64,000 bases of DNA, from assembly GCF_900103715.1 (NCBI RefSeq), contig NZ_FNHL01000001.1:1187796-1251795 (forward strand). The letters are read 5' to 3'. Below the pieces are notes generated by a model. That model worked only from the letters and a program-made list of their open reading frames with translations, ran no database searches and had not been told where the DNA came from. The stretch is from Halogranum gelatinilyticum. GTDB taxonomy: Archaea; Halobacteriota; Halobacteria; Halobacteriales; Haloferacaceae. Both the position numbers and the translations under genes were made by a program. Positions 26,251 through 34,881 of this stretch are shown here, one piece after another (position 1 is the first letter of the stretch; each line of letters begins with the position of its first letter).

Positions 26251-27879
26251 CTAGTTCGCCAGCTCGTTGAACCGGTTGATGTCGGCGTCGACGCCCGCGA
26301 CGATGAGCACGTCGTCCGTCCGGACGACGAAGTCCGGGCCGATGTCGGTCAGCAGTTCGTCGCCGCGTTCGACCGCGATGACCGTGCAGTTGGTCCGGGC
26401 ACGGACGTCGGCGTCGACGAGGCTCATACCCACGAGGCCGGGTGCTTCGGTCCGGACGATGTCGACCTGCGTGTCCGGCGAGATGACCTCCTCGTCGAGG
26501 ATGTTCGAGGCGAGGATGCGCCCCGAGACCGTCGCCAGCGCGAGGACGTACTCCGAGCCGGCGCGGTAGAGTTTGGGCACGCTCTCGGTCTCGTTCGCGC
26601 GGGCGATGACCTCGACGTGTGGGGCGACCTGCTTGGCGACGAGCGAGGCGAAGATGGTCGTCGTGTCGGTGTCGAGTGCGAGAATGATGCTCCGCGCCTC
26701 GTCGATGCCGGCACGTTCCAGCGTCTCGCGCTCGGTCACGTCGCCGACGACGTCGACGCCTTCCTTGTCCTCCTTGTCGACGACGACGTGGGGTGCATTC
26801 TCCTGGGCGAGGGCCTCGGCGGCGGTCTCGCCCACTTCCCCGTCACCGGCGACGATGACCTTCCCCCGCCCGTGTCGCCGCGTCTCCGAGAGCGTCAACG
26901 CCTTCAGCTCCTCCAGCTGTTCCTCGCGACCGGCGACGAGCAGGATGGTGTGCTCGTCGATGATGTCGTCCGGTGACGGCGGACTCTTGAACTCGCCGCG
27001 GAACCACGCGCCGATGATGTTCGTCCCGGTCATCTCGCCGACGCCGCTGTCGAGGACGCGCTTGCCTTCGAGCGGACTGCCGCGCTGGACGAGCAGTTCG
27101 GCGATTTCGAGATCTTCGCTGATCTCGATGGCGTCGTCGAGTGCCGACGAGACGGAGGTGGTCGCCTTTCCGGCCAGCCGTTCACCGAGTAGGCGACGCG
27201 GCGAGATGGTAGCGTCCGCGCCGGCGTAGCGGTGGTAGTCGGCGACGTTCGGGTCCTCGACGACGGTGATGACACGCACGTCGGGGGCGGCCTGTTTCGC
27301 GGAGAGGACGATACTCGCGTTGCGCTCGTCGGTGTCGTCGGCGACGAGGGTGTCGGCTTCTTGGACGTTGGCGGCGTCGAGGTCCTCGACGTCCTCGGCG
27401 TCGCCGTGGATGACCGAGTAGCCGTCCTCGTACAGCTCGCGGGCGTACTCGCGGTCGTCCTCGACGACGACGTAGGGTTTGTCGCGCGACCGGAGTTCGT
27501 CCACCAGCGTCTGCCCGCGCGGCGTGAACGTGCAGATGACGACGTGGTCTTCGAGGTCGACGCTACTCGGCGGGTCCCGCGCCAGTGCCGACTCGACGAG
27601 CGGGACGACGAACAGCGGCAGCGTCAGGAAGATGAGGAAGACGCCGGTCACCATCATCAGGATGACCATGATGAGCGACGCCGGATGGGTCCACGCCGAC
27701 GACTCCTCGCCGTAGCCGGTCGTCGTAAAGGACTGGACGGTGAACTCGAACGCCCGGAGGAAGCTGATCTCACGGCCCTCGAAGACGCCCTGTACCCACT
27801 GGTAGGCGAGGGCGTAGATCACCACGACCGCGAACGAGAGCGCGATGTAGCCGATCGCGCGCCGTGTCGACCTCGACAT
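26251..27879 (-). CDS. Potassium channel-like protein with two RCK (TrkA-N/TrkA-C) units
   Basis: 542 residues. Two membrane helices flank a pore loop whose filter reads TTTGYGEE, a K+ selectivity filter of the GYG type. Two regulators-of-K+-conductance units follow: TrkA-N (VVICTFTPRGQTLVDELR), TrkA-C, a second TrkA-N (GKVIVAGDGEVGETAAEAL) and a second TrkA-C (VVRTDDVLIVAGV). The first Rossmann loop (CTFTPRG) lacks the Gly pattern, so only the second half is likely to bind nucleotide well. Probably gates K+ flux, important for salt-in osmoadaptation. A CTTTAATT TATA lies 27 bases ahead. Confidence 0.92.
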   Translation of the reverse strand: MSRSTRRAIGYIALSFAVVVIYALAYQWVQGVFEGREISFLRAFEFTVQSFTTTGYGEESSAWTHPASLIMVILMMVTGVFLIFLTLPLFVVPLVESALARDPPSSVDLEDHVVICTFTPRGQTLVDELRSRDKPYVVVEDDREYARELYEDGYSVIHGDAEDVEDLDAANVQEADTLVADDTDERNASIVLSAKQAAPDVRVITVVEDPNVADYHRYAGADATISPRRLLGERLAGKATTSVSSALDDAIEISEDLEIAELLVQRGSPLEGKRVLDSGVGEMTGTNIIGAWFRGEFKSPPSPDDIIDEHTILLVAGREEQLEELKALTLSETRRHGRGKVIVAGDGEVGETAAEALAQENAPHVVVDKEDKEGVDVVGDVTERETLERAGIDEARSIILALDTDTTTIFASLVAKQVAPHVEVIARANETESVPKLYRAGSEYVLALATVSGRILASNILDEEVISPDTQVDIVRTEAPGLVGMSLVDADVRARTNCTVIAVERGDELLTDIGPDFVVRTDDVLIVAGVDADINRFNELAN

Positions 27880-27935
27880 TCACGTCTCCCTGCGGACGGA
27901 CAGGAATTAAAGCCCGCCGTCACGTCTCCGGCTTC

Positions 27936-28310
27936 GTGAACTCCCGACACCGCGACGGCCTGCTCGCGCTCGTCGTCGGTGGCGGACTCCTCGCGGTCGC
28001 CTCGGCGACTGGGCTTCGCGCCGCCGACCTCCTCCGGCCGACCGCCCTCGCATTCGGCTGTGCGGGCGCGCTCGGGCTCGAACTGCTCATGGCCCGCTTC
28101 CCCGAGCGGAGCATCGCACTGTGGGAGCGTCGCTCGGTCCGTGTCGGCTCCGCACTGCTCGTCGTCGGCGGCGGTGGACTGCTCGCGACGACGGCCGGGG
28201 GCTGGGCCGTCGCCGCGCTCTGCGGCGGACTGGCGACCTACTTCGTCCTGCTCGCGCTCGTCCTGTCGGGCGTCGTCCCCGGCCCGGAGACGTGGTTTCG
28301 AGAAGAGTGA
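27936..28310 (+). CDS. Small polytopic membrane protein
   Basis: 124 residues from GTG 27936, with four hydrophobic segments and a final PGPETWFREE. An in-frame ATG at 27864 would overlap the channel gene's start and is less likely. Divergent from the K+ channel gene. Family not recognised. Confidence 0.65.
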   Translation: MNSRHRDGLLALVVGGGLLAVASATGLRAADLLRPTALAFGCAGALGLELLMARFPERSIALWERRSVRVGSALLVVGGGGLLATTAGGWAVAALCGGLATYFVLLALVLSGVVPGPETWFREE

Positions 28311-28362
28311 GCGACGACGCTGTCGCTCCGGGTGGAGCGTCTCGAAAGAAGGGGGACGGCGA

Positions 28363-29232
28363 TTATGCGACCGAGCCGCCGATCTCCGCGCCGAAGTAGA
28401 GCACGACGACGAGGAAGACCCAGACGACGTCGACGAAGTGCCAGTACATCGAGGCCGTGGTGACCGCCACGTGCCGCTCCGAGGAGAACTGTCCGCGGAG
28501 CGCGCGGACGAAGACGATGCCGAGCAGGACGGCACCGAGCGTGACGTGGAGACCGTGAAGTCCCGTCAGCCCGAAGAAGGCCGACGCGAAGATGCCGTTC
28601 GTGAAGGTGAACCCTTCCTCAACGATGAACTCGTAGTACTCCAGGATCTGCCCGCCGATGAAGACCGCACCGAGCGCGAGCGTCAGGAGCATCCCGAGGA
28701 TGAAGCTGCGGCGGTTCTCACGGCGCAGGGAGAGTTCCGCCCAGTGGAGCGTGAAGCTCGATGCGACCAGCAGGGCGGTGTTGGCGAGGACGAGCGAGGT
28801 CGTCAGCCCGAACTCGGGCATCCCGACCGGCGGCCACTGGCCTGCGCGGATGTAGAAGTAGTAGCCGAACAGCGCGCCGAAGGTCCCCAGCTCGGAGCCG
28901 AGGAAGGCGATCATCCCCCACCGGAGCCCGGAACCGTGGTCCGAACTCGCACCGCGCGACCAGTATTTCGCGACGAACGCGTGGTACAGCCAGCCGTAGA
29001 GGCCGACGAGGAACAGGCCGACGCTCCCGATGCCGACGACGACGCCGGGCGTCGTGCTGAGAAGCGGGTCGTCGCCGATGGCGACGATGTACAGCGCGGC
29101 CGCGATGTAGATGCCTGCGCCACCCACTGCGGTGACGAACGGCCACCAACTGGCTTCGCCGAAGCCCCTGGGCCAGTCCTCCACTGCCGGGAGGTGGTGT
29201 CCGTGGTCGTCGTGTGAATCTTCGGTACTCAT
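28363..29232 (-). CDS. Heme-copper oxidase subunit III
   Basis: 289 residues, seven transmembrane helices. Family features: LGSELGTFGALFGYYFYIRA, and the conserved FGLTGLHGLHVTLGA and MYWHFVDVVWVFLVVVLYF. Subunit III stabilises the terminal oxidase in the membrane. Subunits I and II are not next to it in this window. The ATG at 29232 (MSTEDSHDDHGHH) is supported by a minus-strand TTTTTAG TATA about 28 bases ahead. Convergent with the small membrane protein at 27936. Confidence 0.93.
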   Translation of the reverse strand: MSTEDSHDDHGHHLPAVEDWPRGFGEASWWPFVTAVGGAGIYIAAALYIVAIGDDPLLSTTPGVVVGIGSVGLFLVGLYGWLYHAFVAKYWSRGASSDHGSGLRWGMIAFLGSELGTFGALFGYYFYIRAGQWPPVGMPEFGLTTSLVLANTALLVASSFTLHWAELSLRRENRRSFILGMLLTLALGAVFIGGQILEYYEFIVEEGFTFTNGIFASAFFGLTGLHGLHVTLGAVLLGIVFVRALRGQFSSERHVAVTTASMYWHFVDVVWVFLVVVLYFGAEIGGSVA

Positions 29233-29498
29233 ACGCGTGGCTTCCGCTTGGACTACTAAAAATCCTCCCAACCGCGTCGCACGTGACGCCCCGTCGTATC
29301 CGACCCCATTTAATACGGATCCGGCTTGCTCGCTTCTCCGACCCCGTGGTGTGGTTCACTTCGCATATCCGGCCGTCGTTCCGCAAGCTACTCCTAACGC
29401 ACACCCCGAGTTCGGATACGAATCGGCGGCCGTGTCAAAAGAGACAATATCGTCCTCCCGTAACCTTACTCGTTGACTCGGCACGCTCTCATCACCCT

Positions 29499-30575
29499 AT
29501 GACACTCCCGAACTCGACCTCACGTCGGTCGGTCCTTGGCGCGCTGGCCGCCGGAACCGTCGGCTCGCTCGCAGGCTGTCTCGGCGGGTTCGAGACGCAG
29601 TCCGCCTGGCGCGACCCGCCGCTCGTCGCGGACCGCCCCGACGCCGTCTATCTCCCGGCGATCACCGAGGGTATGAAGCTGTACGGACGCACGACTGCGG
29701 GCCCGTACGGCGTCGTCCTCAGCTACTCCTATCCGCACCGCTTCTGGACGGTCGCCGGAACCGAACGTACGAAGACGCCCGTCGGAAGCGACGACTCGAT
29801 TCATCTGATGGTCTCGCTGTGGGACGCGGAGACGGGGACCGTCCTCCCGGTCGACGCGGGCGTAGAGATCGAGATTACGCAGGACGGTCGACTCGTCTCC
29901 CAAGAAGTCGCCTACCCGATGCTCTCCCAGCAGATGGGCTTTCACTACGGCGCGAACTACGCGTTCGACGGCGAGGGCGACTACACCGCGACGGTCCGCG
30001 TCGGCGGCGTCAGCTTGCGGCGGACCGGCTCGTTTGCGGGTCGCTTCGAGGACGTCGAGACGGTCGCGTTCGACTTCACGTTCGACACCGACGACCTCTA
30101 CGACGTCGACATCACCCGCCTCGGCGACCGCGGCGGCACCAGAGACGCGGTCGAGCCGATGGACATGGGCTTCCCGGTCGGCCGCGTCCCCGCGGTCGAC
30201 GACCTCCCCGGTCGCCTCCTCGGCTCCGGTACCACCGGCGACGCCGTCTTCCACGCGTTCGTCGTCGACGACGGGAGTCGCTTCGGCGTCGACGGCTCGT
30301 ATCTCTCTATCACCGCCCGAACGCCGTACAACGGCGTCGTCGTCCCGATGATGGGGCTGCGCGCGACGGTGACCCGAGACGGTGAGACCGTTTTCGACGG
30401 GACGCTGGACCGAACGCTCGACCCGACGGTCGGCTACCACTACGGAGCCGCCGCGGCCGTTGAGCCCGGCGACACGGTCGAGTTGACCGTCGAGGTGCCG
30501 CCGCAGGTGGCCCGCCACGACGGCTACGAGACCGCCTTCTTCGAGATGCCACCGACGACGCTCACTCGTTCGTAA
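29499..30575 (+). CDS. Tat lipoprotein with duplicated P19/Tpd-like metal-binding domains (paralogue A)
   Basis: 358 residues from ATG 29499. Twin-arginine signal TSRRSVLGALAAG and lipobox LAGC put it on the cell surface. The first domain matches P19/Tpd periplasmic Fe/Cu-binding proteins: YLPAITEGMKLYG, SIHLMVSLWD, and YPMLSQQMGFHYGANYA with the ligand-type His149. A second domain repeats the pattern, VVPMMGLRATV and GYHYGAAAA (His314). About 47% similar by eye to the gene at 38637. It opens a run of co-directional genes that includes a C2H2-TM protein three bases downstream and a polytopic membrane protein. Confidence 0.85.
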   Translation: MTLPNSTSRRSVLGALAAGTVGSLAGCLGGFETQSAWRDPPLVADRPDAVYLPAITEGMKLYGRTTAGPYGVVLSYSYPHRFWTVAGTERTKTPVGSDDSIHLMVSLWDAETGTVLPVDAGVEIEITQDGRLVSQEVAYPMLSQQMGFHYGANYAFDGEGDYTATVRVGGVSLRRTGSFAGRFEDVETVAFDFTFDTDDLYDVDITRLGDRGGTRDAVEPMDMGFPVGRVPAVDDLPGRLLGSGTTGDAVFHAFVVDDGSRFGVDGSYLSITARTPYNGVVVPMMGLRATVTRDGETVFDGTLDRTLDPTVGYHYGAAAAVEPGDTVELTVEVPPQVARHDGYETAFFEMPPTTLTRS

Positions 30576-30578
30576 CCC

Positions 30579-30863
30579 ATGACTACGACACACACCACAC
30601 CGACGGCGGAGACGGCGACGGACGGGACCGACGCGCCGCACATCTGCGAGACGTGCGGAGGGGCCTATCCGACGGCGACGCTCCTGATTCACCACCGCGG
30701 GGTCCGCCATCCGAACGACCTCGACGAGGCGGAACTGGAACGGTACCGTGACGCGTACGCCGAGGAGGAGGCGACCCTCCGACGCTTCCGCATCATCGCA
30801 CTCGGAGGACTCGTCCTCCTGTACTTCAGCTTCCTCTTCATGTATGCCAGCTTCGCAGTCTAA
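30579..30863 (+). CDS. C2H2 zinc finger fused to a transmembrane helix
   Basis: 94 residues. Residues 22-43 make a C2H2-type finger (HICETCGGAYPTATLLIHH, then RGVRH); residues ~70-92 are a single C-terminal transmembrane helix (IALGGLVLLYFSFLFMYA). It starts three bases after the P19-like gene and its last 20 bases overlap the next gene, so the three are translated together. A membrane-bound cytoplasmic finger could bind zinc or another metal, or a partner protein; not known. Confidence 0.85.
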   Translation: MTTTHTTPTAETATDGTDAPHICETCGGAYPTATLLIHHRGVRHPNDLDEAELERYRDAYAEEEATLRRFRIIALGGLVLLYFSFLFMYASFAV

Positions 30864-32313
30864 GTCCCCGGACGGGACGGACGGGACCCCAACCCAGCCG
30901 CGAGAGACGTCTCTCTCGTGGCCTGCTCGGCTCACCGGCTTGACCGGCCGCCTCGCCGCCCTCGCGCTCGCGACGGTCGCGTTCGTCGGGACGGTCGCCG
31001 CGAGCAACGCCGCCGTCGGCCTCAGTGGGGCGTCCAGCCAGTCGCTTTCGGTCCCGCGGTGGCTCTACGTCGCGACCGGCGGTGCCGTCATCGGTGCCTC
31101 CGCACTGCTCGCGAGCTTCGTGACCGACCGCCGGTTTATCGCTTCGATTCACAGCTGGCGGCGCGCGCTCACCGACGGCCGGAGTCTCAGACGCGGTGCT
31201 CGCGTCGTGTTGGCACTCGCGGGCGTCGTGCTCCTGCCGCTCGCGGTCTACCGCGGTTTCACCGGGCCGCAGGTTCCGACGGTCAACTTCGCGCTCGTGC
31301 TCGTCTTCGCCGGGATGCGTGCGGGCTTCACGATGGTGACCTACCTGTTCGGCAACGCGTGGCCGCTGTTGAACCCCTGGCGGACGGTCGCCGAACGGCT
31401 CCCGAACGGCTTCGTCGCGTATCCCGACCGGCTGGGTCGGTGGCCCGCCGTCGCCGGACTGCTCGCGCTCGTCTGGGTCGAGACGACGACCGGGGTCACG
31501 TCGGTCCCGGCGACGCTCGCGACCGCGCTCGTCGGTTACTCCGCCGTCACGGTCGTCGGTGCGGTCCTCGTCGGTCCCGACACGTGGTTCGAGCGCGTCG
31601 ACCCCGTCTCGGTCTTCTTCGCCTTCTACGGCCGAGTCGCCCCCTTCACGTGGACCGAGGACGGTCTCGACCTCCGGCTGCCGGGGATGGGACTCGTCGA
31701 GGACCGCTTCGTCGATGGGCTGGACGACGTCGCGTTCGTCGTCGCGCTCGTCTGGGAGCTGACGTTCAGCGGCTTCGTGACGACGACGGCTGGTGTCTCT
31801 ACCGTCGAAGCCCTCGCCGGCCTCGGTCTCCCGCCGCTTTCGGTCTATCTCGGACTCTATCTCGGCGGCTTCGCCGCCTTCGTCGGGCTGTACGTCCTCG
31901 CCGCCAAGCTGGCGGCCGACTATCTGGAGACGTATCGCACCACCCGAGAACTCGCGGTCCGGTTCGCACCGCCACTGCTCGCCATCGCCGCGGGCTACCA
32001 TCTCGCCCATTACTTCGCGTTCTTCGTCTCGCTGTCGCCGTCGCTCGTGGCCGTCCTCGGCTCGCCGTTCAGCCCGCCGCCGAACCCCCTCGTGCTTTCG
32101 CTTCCGGCATGGTTCGGCAGTCTCACCATCCTCTTCGTCCTGGCCGGACATCTGCTCGCCATCTGGGTGGCGCACTCGACGGCCTACGAGCTGTTCCCCA
32201 GCCGGGTTCAGGCGATCCGCAGCCAGTACTCGTTTGTCGTCGTGATGATGCTCTACACCGCGTTGAGTCTGTGGCTCATCTCGCTGCCGACGACGCCGCC
32301 AGCGTTCCTCTGA
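30844..32313 (+). CDS. Polytopic membrane protein with conserved intramembrane histidines (paralogue 1)
   Basis: 489 residues, about 11-12 transmembrane helices. It resembles actinobacterial membrane proteins that databases label fenitrothion hydrolase, though no such activity is implied here. Shared marks: NFALVLVFAGMRAG then LLNPWRT (177-181), GPDTWFERVDP, AAGYHLAHYF (His386, His389), AGHLLAIWVAH (His436, His444) and IRSQYSFVVVMML. The gene at 33519 keeps the later His positions. The ATG at 30844 overlaps the preceding gene by 20 bases. The His layout suggests heme or metal binding in the membrane (inference). Confidence 0.85.
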   Translation: MPASQSKSPDGTDGTPTQPRETSLSWPARLTGLTGRLAALALATVAFVGTVAASNAAVGLSGASSQSLSVPRWLYVATGGAVIGASALLASFVTDRRFIASIHSWRRALTDGRSLRRGARVVLALAGVVLLPLAVYRGFTGPQVPTVNFALVLVFAGMRAGFTMVTYLFGNAWPLLNPWRTVAERLPNGFVAYPDRLGRWPAVAGLLALVWVETTTGVTSVPATLATALVGYSAVTVVGAVLVGPDTWFERVDPVSVFFAFYGRVAPFTWTEDGLDLRLPGMGLVEDRFVDGLDDVAFVVALVWELTFSGFVTTTAGVSTVEALAGLGLPPLSVYLGLYLGGFAAFVGLYVLAAKLAADYLETYRTTRELAVRFAPPLLAIAAGYHLAHYFAFFVSLSPSLVAVLGSPFSPPPNPLVLSLPAWFGSLTILFVLAGHLLAIWVAHSTAYELFPSRVQAIRSQYSFVVVMMLYTALSLWLISLPTTPPAFL

Positions 32314-32352
32314 CTCGGGGTGACGGTGAACGCCGTCCCCTCTCTGTCGAGG

Positions 32353-32697
32353 TCACTCGTCGACTTTGTGGCCCCAAAAACCCGGATACTTCTCGACGAT
32401 GACGTCGCCGTAGACACGCGTCTGACAGGCGAGTCGGAGACCGTCCTCGGGGGAATGCGGCGGGAACGACAGCCGCGCACACTCTCGAAGGGTCGGCTCG
32501 CTCACGGGCGGGCCGCCGTCGCCGCGTGCCGTGATGGCGACAGCACAGGTGCCACACGACCCCAGCCCGCGACAGTTGAGCGTCTCGGCGCGGCCGTTGT
32601 ACGGCGAGTGGCCCGCAGCTCGGAGGACGTCTCGGAGGATCGCCCCTTCCGCACAGTCGATTCTCGCTCCCTCGAACGCGACAGTCGGCATGGTCAC
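32353..32697 (-). CDS. Plant-type 2Fe-2S ferredoxin
   Basis: 114 residues. The cluster motif C-x5-C-x2-C...C is seen as NCRGLGSCGTCAVAI and later LACQTRVYGD. No signal peptide, so cytoplasmic. Shorter than the abundant haloarchaeal ferredoxin and without its N-terminal acidic domain; closer to specialised electron carriers. It is the one minus-strand gene between the two membrane paralogues and may supply electrons to their system (inference). Start could also be ATG 32691. Confidence 0.92.
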   Translation of the reverse strand: MTMPTVAFEGARIDCAEGAILRDVLRAAGHSPYNGRAETLNCRGLGSCGTCAVAITARGDGGPPVSEPTLRECARLSFPPHSPEDGLRLACQTRVYGDVIVEKYPGFWGHKVDE

Positions 32698-32760
32698 CGT
32701 TGGAACGGCAGACGCAAATCCCTACGGATGACAGTCGTTACCAGCCTCCTTTCACGGGGG

Positions 32761-32767
32761 TTAAATA
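32761..32767 (+). promoter_or_regulatory. TATA box of the DsbA-like gene
   Basis: TTAAATA, centred 27 bases before ATG 32791, in a leaderless arrangement. Confidence 0.65.
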
Positions 32768-32790
32768 CTGCCAAAACCCACAGATAACCT

Positions 32791-33435
32791 ATGGACACCT
32801 CTCGCCGCTCCCTCCTCGCAACGATCGGTGGCACCACCGCAGTCGGTCTCGCGGGCTGTCTCGGCGGTGCCAGCGGCAGCGACGCCGGAGACTGCGACAT
32901 CCCCGACAGCACCGACACGGTTCAGGAGCTGCCTATCCCGACGCTCGGGCCGGACGACGCGCCGGTCACGGTCAAAGTCTGGGAGGACTTCTCCTGCCCG
33001 CACTGTGCGACCTTCGCCCAGGATGTCTTCCCGCAGATCCGCTCGAACTTCGTCGACTCCGGCGACGTCCAGTACCACCACCACGACTGGCCGCTGCCGG
33101 TCAACCAACAGTGGTCGTGGGCGATCCCCAACGCGGCCCGCGGGGTGCAGGATTCGATGGACGACGAGACGTTCTTCGAGTTCGCGAAGCTGATGTTCGA
33201 GAACCAGGGCGACTACTCGTTCGACCTCGTCCAAGAGCAGGCCGAAGCGGTCGGTGCCGACGGCTGTGGAATCCGCGGCGACGCCATCAACGAGCCGTAC
33301 CGCCCCGTGCTCGAAGCCGACGCCCAGCGCGCACAGGACCGCGGTGCTGGCGGGACGCCGGCCGTCTACGTCAACGGCACCTCCGTCACCCCGACGTGGG
33401 AGGAGGTCCGCGCCGCCATCGAGTCAGAACTCTGA
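32791..33435 (+). CDS. DsbA-like thioredoxin-fold lipoprotein
   Basis: 214 residues. Twin-arginine signal TSRRSLLATIGGT and lipobox LAGC; mature thioredoxin fold with CPHC active site (WEDFSCPHCATFAQD) and the cis-Pro loop GAGGTPAVYVNG. Such proteins oxidise or isomerise surface disulfides, or load copper onto oxidase subunits. The fused Cys pair in VGADGCGIRG is extra. It starts an apparent operon with the membrane paralogue at 33519 and the propeller at 34882. Confidence 0.92.
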   Translation: MDTSRRSLLATIGGTTAVGLAGCLGGASGSDAGDCDIPDSTDTVQELPIPTLGPDDAPVTVKVWEDFSCPHCATFAQDVFPQIRSNFVDSGDVQYHHHDWPLPVNQQWSWAIPNAARGVQDSMDDETFFEFAKLMFENQGDYSFDLVQEQAEAVGADGCGIRGDAINEPYRPVLEADAQRAQDRGAGGTPAVYVNGTSVTPTWEEVRAAIESEL

Positions 33436-33518
33436 ACGTCACCTCCTGACACGGCCGTTCCGCGTCGAACCGGACGACGAATCGACTACGTTTTCCACCG
33501 CTACCGAGAAGCTTCGGT

Positions 33519-34835
33519 ATGCGACGGCTCTCCCGCCTGCTCGCGGTTCTCGCTGGCGTACTCTTCCTCGCAGCACCCGTCTCAGCACACAGCGTCGGCT
33601 CACGGTTCGACGCGCCGCTTCCTCTCTCACTTCTGTTCGCCGGTGCGGGTGCGACGGTCGCGCTCACCGCGCTGCTCCTCGCGCAGATGGACGGGACGCC
33701 GATGAGACAGCGGCGACTCGTCTCGCTGCCGACGGCGACGCGGGGTGGCCGACTCGCCGGGCGACTGCTCTTTCTCGCAGCCTTCGGACTCGCGCTCGTC
33801 GAGGGTGTTACGGGTCCGAGCGCGCCACTGAGTAACTTCACGACGCTGTTCGTCTGGCCTTTACTGCTGAAGGGTGTCGCGCTCCTCGCGATTCTGGGCG
33901 GTAGCCCGTGGCGGACGCTCTCGCCGTGGCGGACGCTCTACGACGGCCTGGCTCGGCTCGAAGGGAGCGAGATTCAGCTTCGGCCGTATCCGAACCTCGG
34001 TGACTGGCCAGCGTTCGTCGGCTTCCTCCTCGTCGTCGGCGTTGCCGAGAACCTGACGCAGCTGCCACAACGGCCTGCACTGACGGCGGGACTGCTCGCG
34101 GTCTACGCGACGGTGATGCTCGTCGGCGGTCTCGTCTTCGGCCCACAGTGGTTCGAGCGCGCCGACGCGCTGGCCGTGTTCTACCGACTGCTCGGCCGCG
34201 CCGCGCCCTTCCAGTTCGAGGGGGGCGACCTCGTCGCGCGCGTGCCGTGGCAGGGCTGTCTCGACCGACTGTCGGCCAGCAGCGTCGCGTTCGTCGTCGC
34301 CGCGGTCTACACGGTGAGCTTCGACGGCTTCGTCGAGTCGCCGGAGTACCAGACAATCTACTTCGGCGTCCGCGACGCGCTCGGTCTCGGACCGACCGTG
34401 AGCGTCGTGCTCTATCTGCTCGGTCTCGCTGGGTTCCTCCTCGTCTTCCTCAGCGTCACCCGACTCGTTGGTGAGATCGGAGACGTCGCCGAACCGGCAC
34501 GGGCGTTTGCCGCCTCGGTCGTCCCCATCGCGGCAGCCTACGAACTCGCACACAGCCTCGGCTACGTCCTGACCTATCTCGGCCTCCTGCCGCGGATGGT
34601 CCGCGTCGAGGCCGTCGACCTCCTGGCGTGGCTGCCGCTGTCGGCCTACTGGGGGCTGCAGGTCGTCCTGATCGTCGTCGGCCACGTCGTCGCCGTCGTC
34701 GCGGCGCACGCCGTCGCCGAGCGGCTCGTCGACGGCCGTCGTCGGGCACTGCTCGCGCACGCACCACTCGTGGTGCTCATGGTCGGCTACACGGTCCTCT
34801 CGCTGTGGATCATCTCCCGGCCGGTGGCGTCGTGA
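33519..34835 (+). CDS. Polytopic membrane protein with conserved intramembrane histidines (paralogue 2)
   Basis: 438 residues. A cleavable-looking N-terminus ends SAHSVGSRFDAPLPLS; AHS.G.R at the start of the mature chain is also typical of the actinobacterial relatives. About ten membrane helices follow. Matches to paralogue 1: NFTTLFVWPLLLKG, TLSPWRTL, GPQWFERAD, AAAYELAHSL (His345), VVGHVVAVVAAH (His389, His397). The first His of the YHLAH motif is Glu here. Lies between the DsbA-like gene and the propeller; role unknown, likely redox or metal-related. Confidence 0.85.
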   Translation: MRRLSRLLAVLAGVLFLAAPVSAHSVGSRFDAPLPLSLLFAGAGATVALTALLLAQMDGTPMRQRRLVSLPTATRGGRLAGRLLFLAAFGLALVEGVTGPSAPLSNFTTLFVWPLLLKGVALLAILGGSPWRTLSPWRTLYDGLARLEGSEIQLRPYPNLGDWPAFVGFLLVVGVAENLTQLPQRPALTAGLLAVYATVMLVGGLVFGPQWFERADALAVFYRLLGRAAPFQFEGGDLVARVPWQGCLDRLSASSVAFVVAAVYTVSFDGFVESPEYQTIYFGVRDALGLGPTVSVVLYLLGLAGFLLVFLSVTRLVGEIGDVAEPARAFAASVVPIAAAYELAHSLGYVLTYLGLLPRMVRVEAVDLLAWLPLSAYWGLQVVLIVVGHVVAVVAAHAVAERLVDGRRRALLAHAPLVVLMVGYTVLSLWIISRPVAS

Positions 34836-34881
34836 GCGGCAAAGAGGGAGGCTTATCGGCGGTGGCTGGCAAGGACGACTA

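Noticed and set aside
29303..29312. TATTAAAT on the minus strand as promoter of oxidase subunit III
   Set aside because: It would give a leader of about 50 bases; the TTTTTAG at 29257-29263 has the usual leaderless spacing. Not excluded as a second promoter.
30748..30843. N-terminal extension of the membrane protein from ATG 30748
   Set aside because: Adds 32 Arg/Ser-rich residues read from inside the C2H2 gene; ATG 30844 with a 20-base overlap is more natural.
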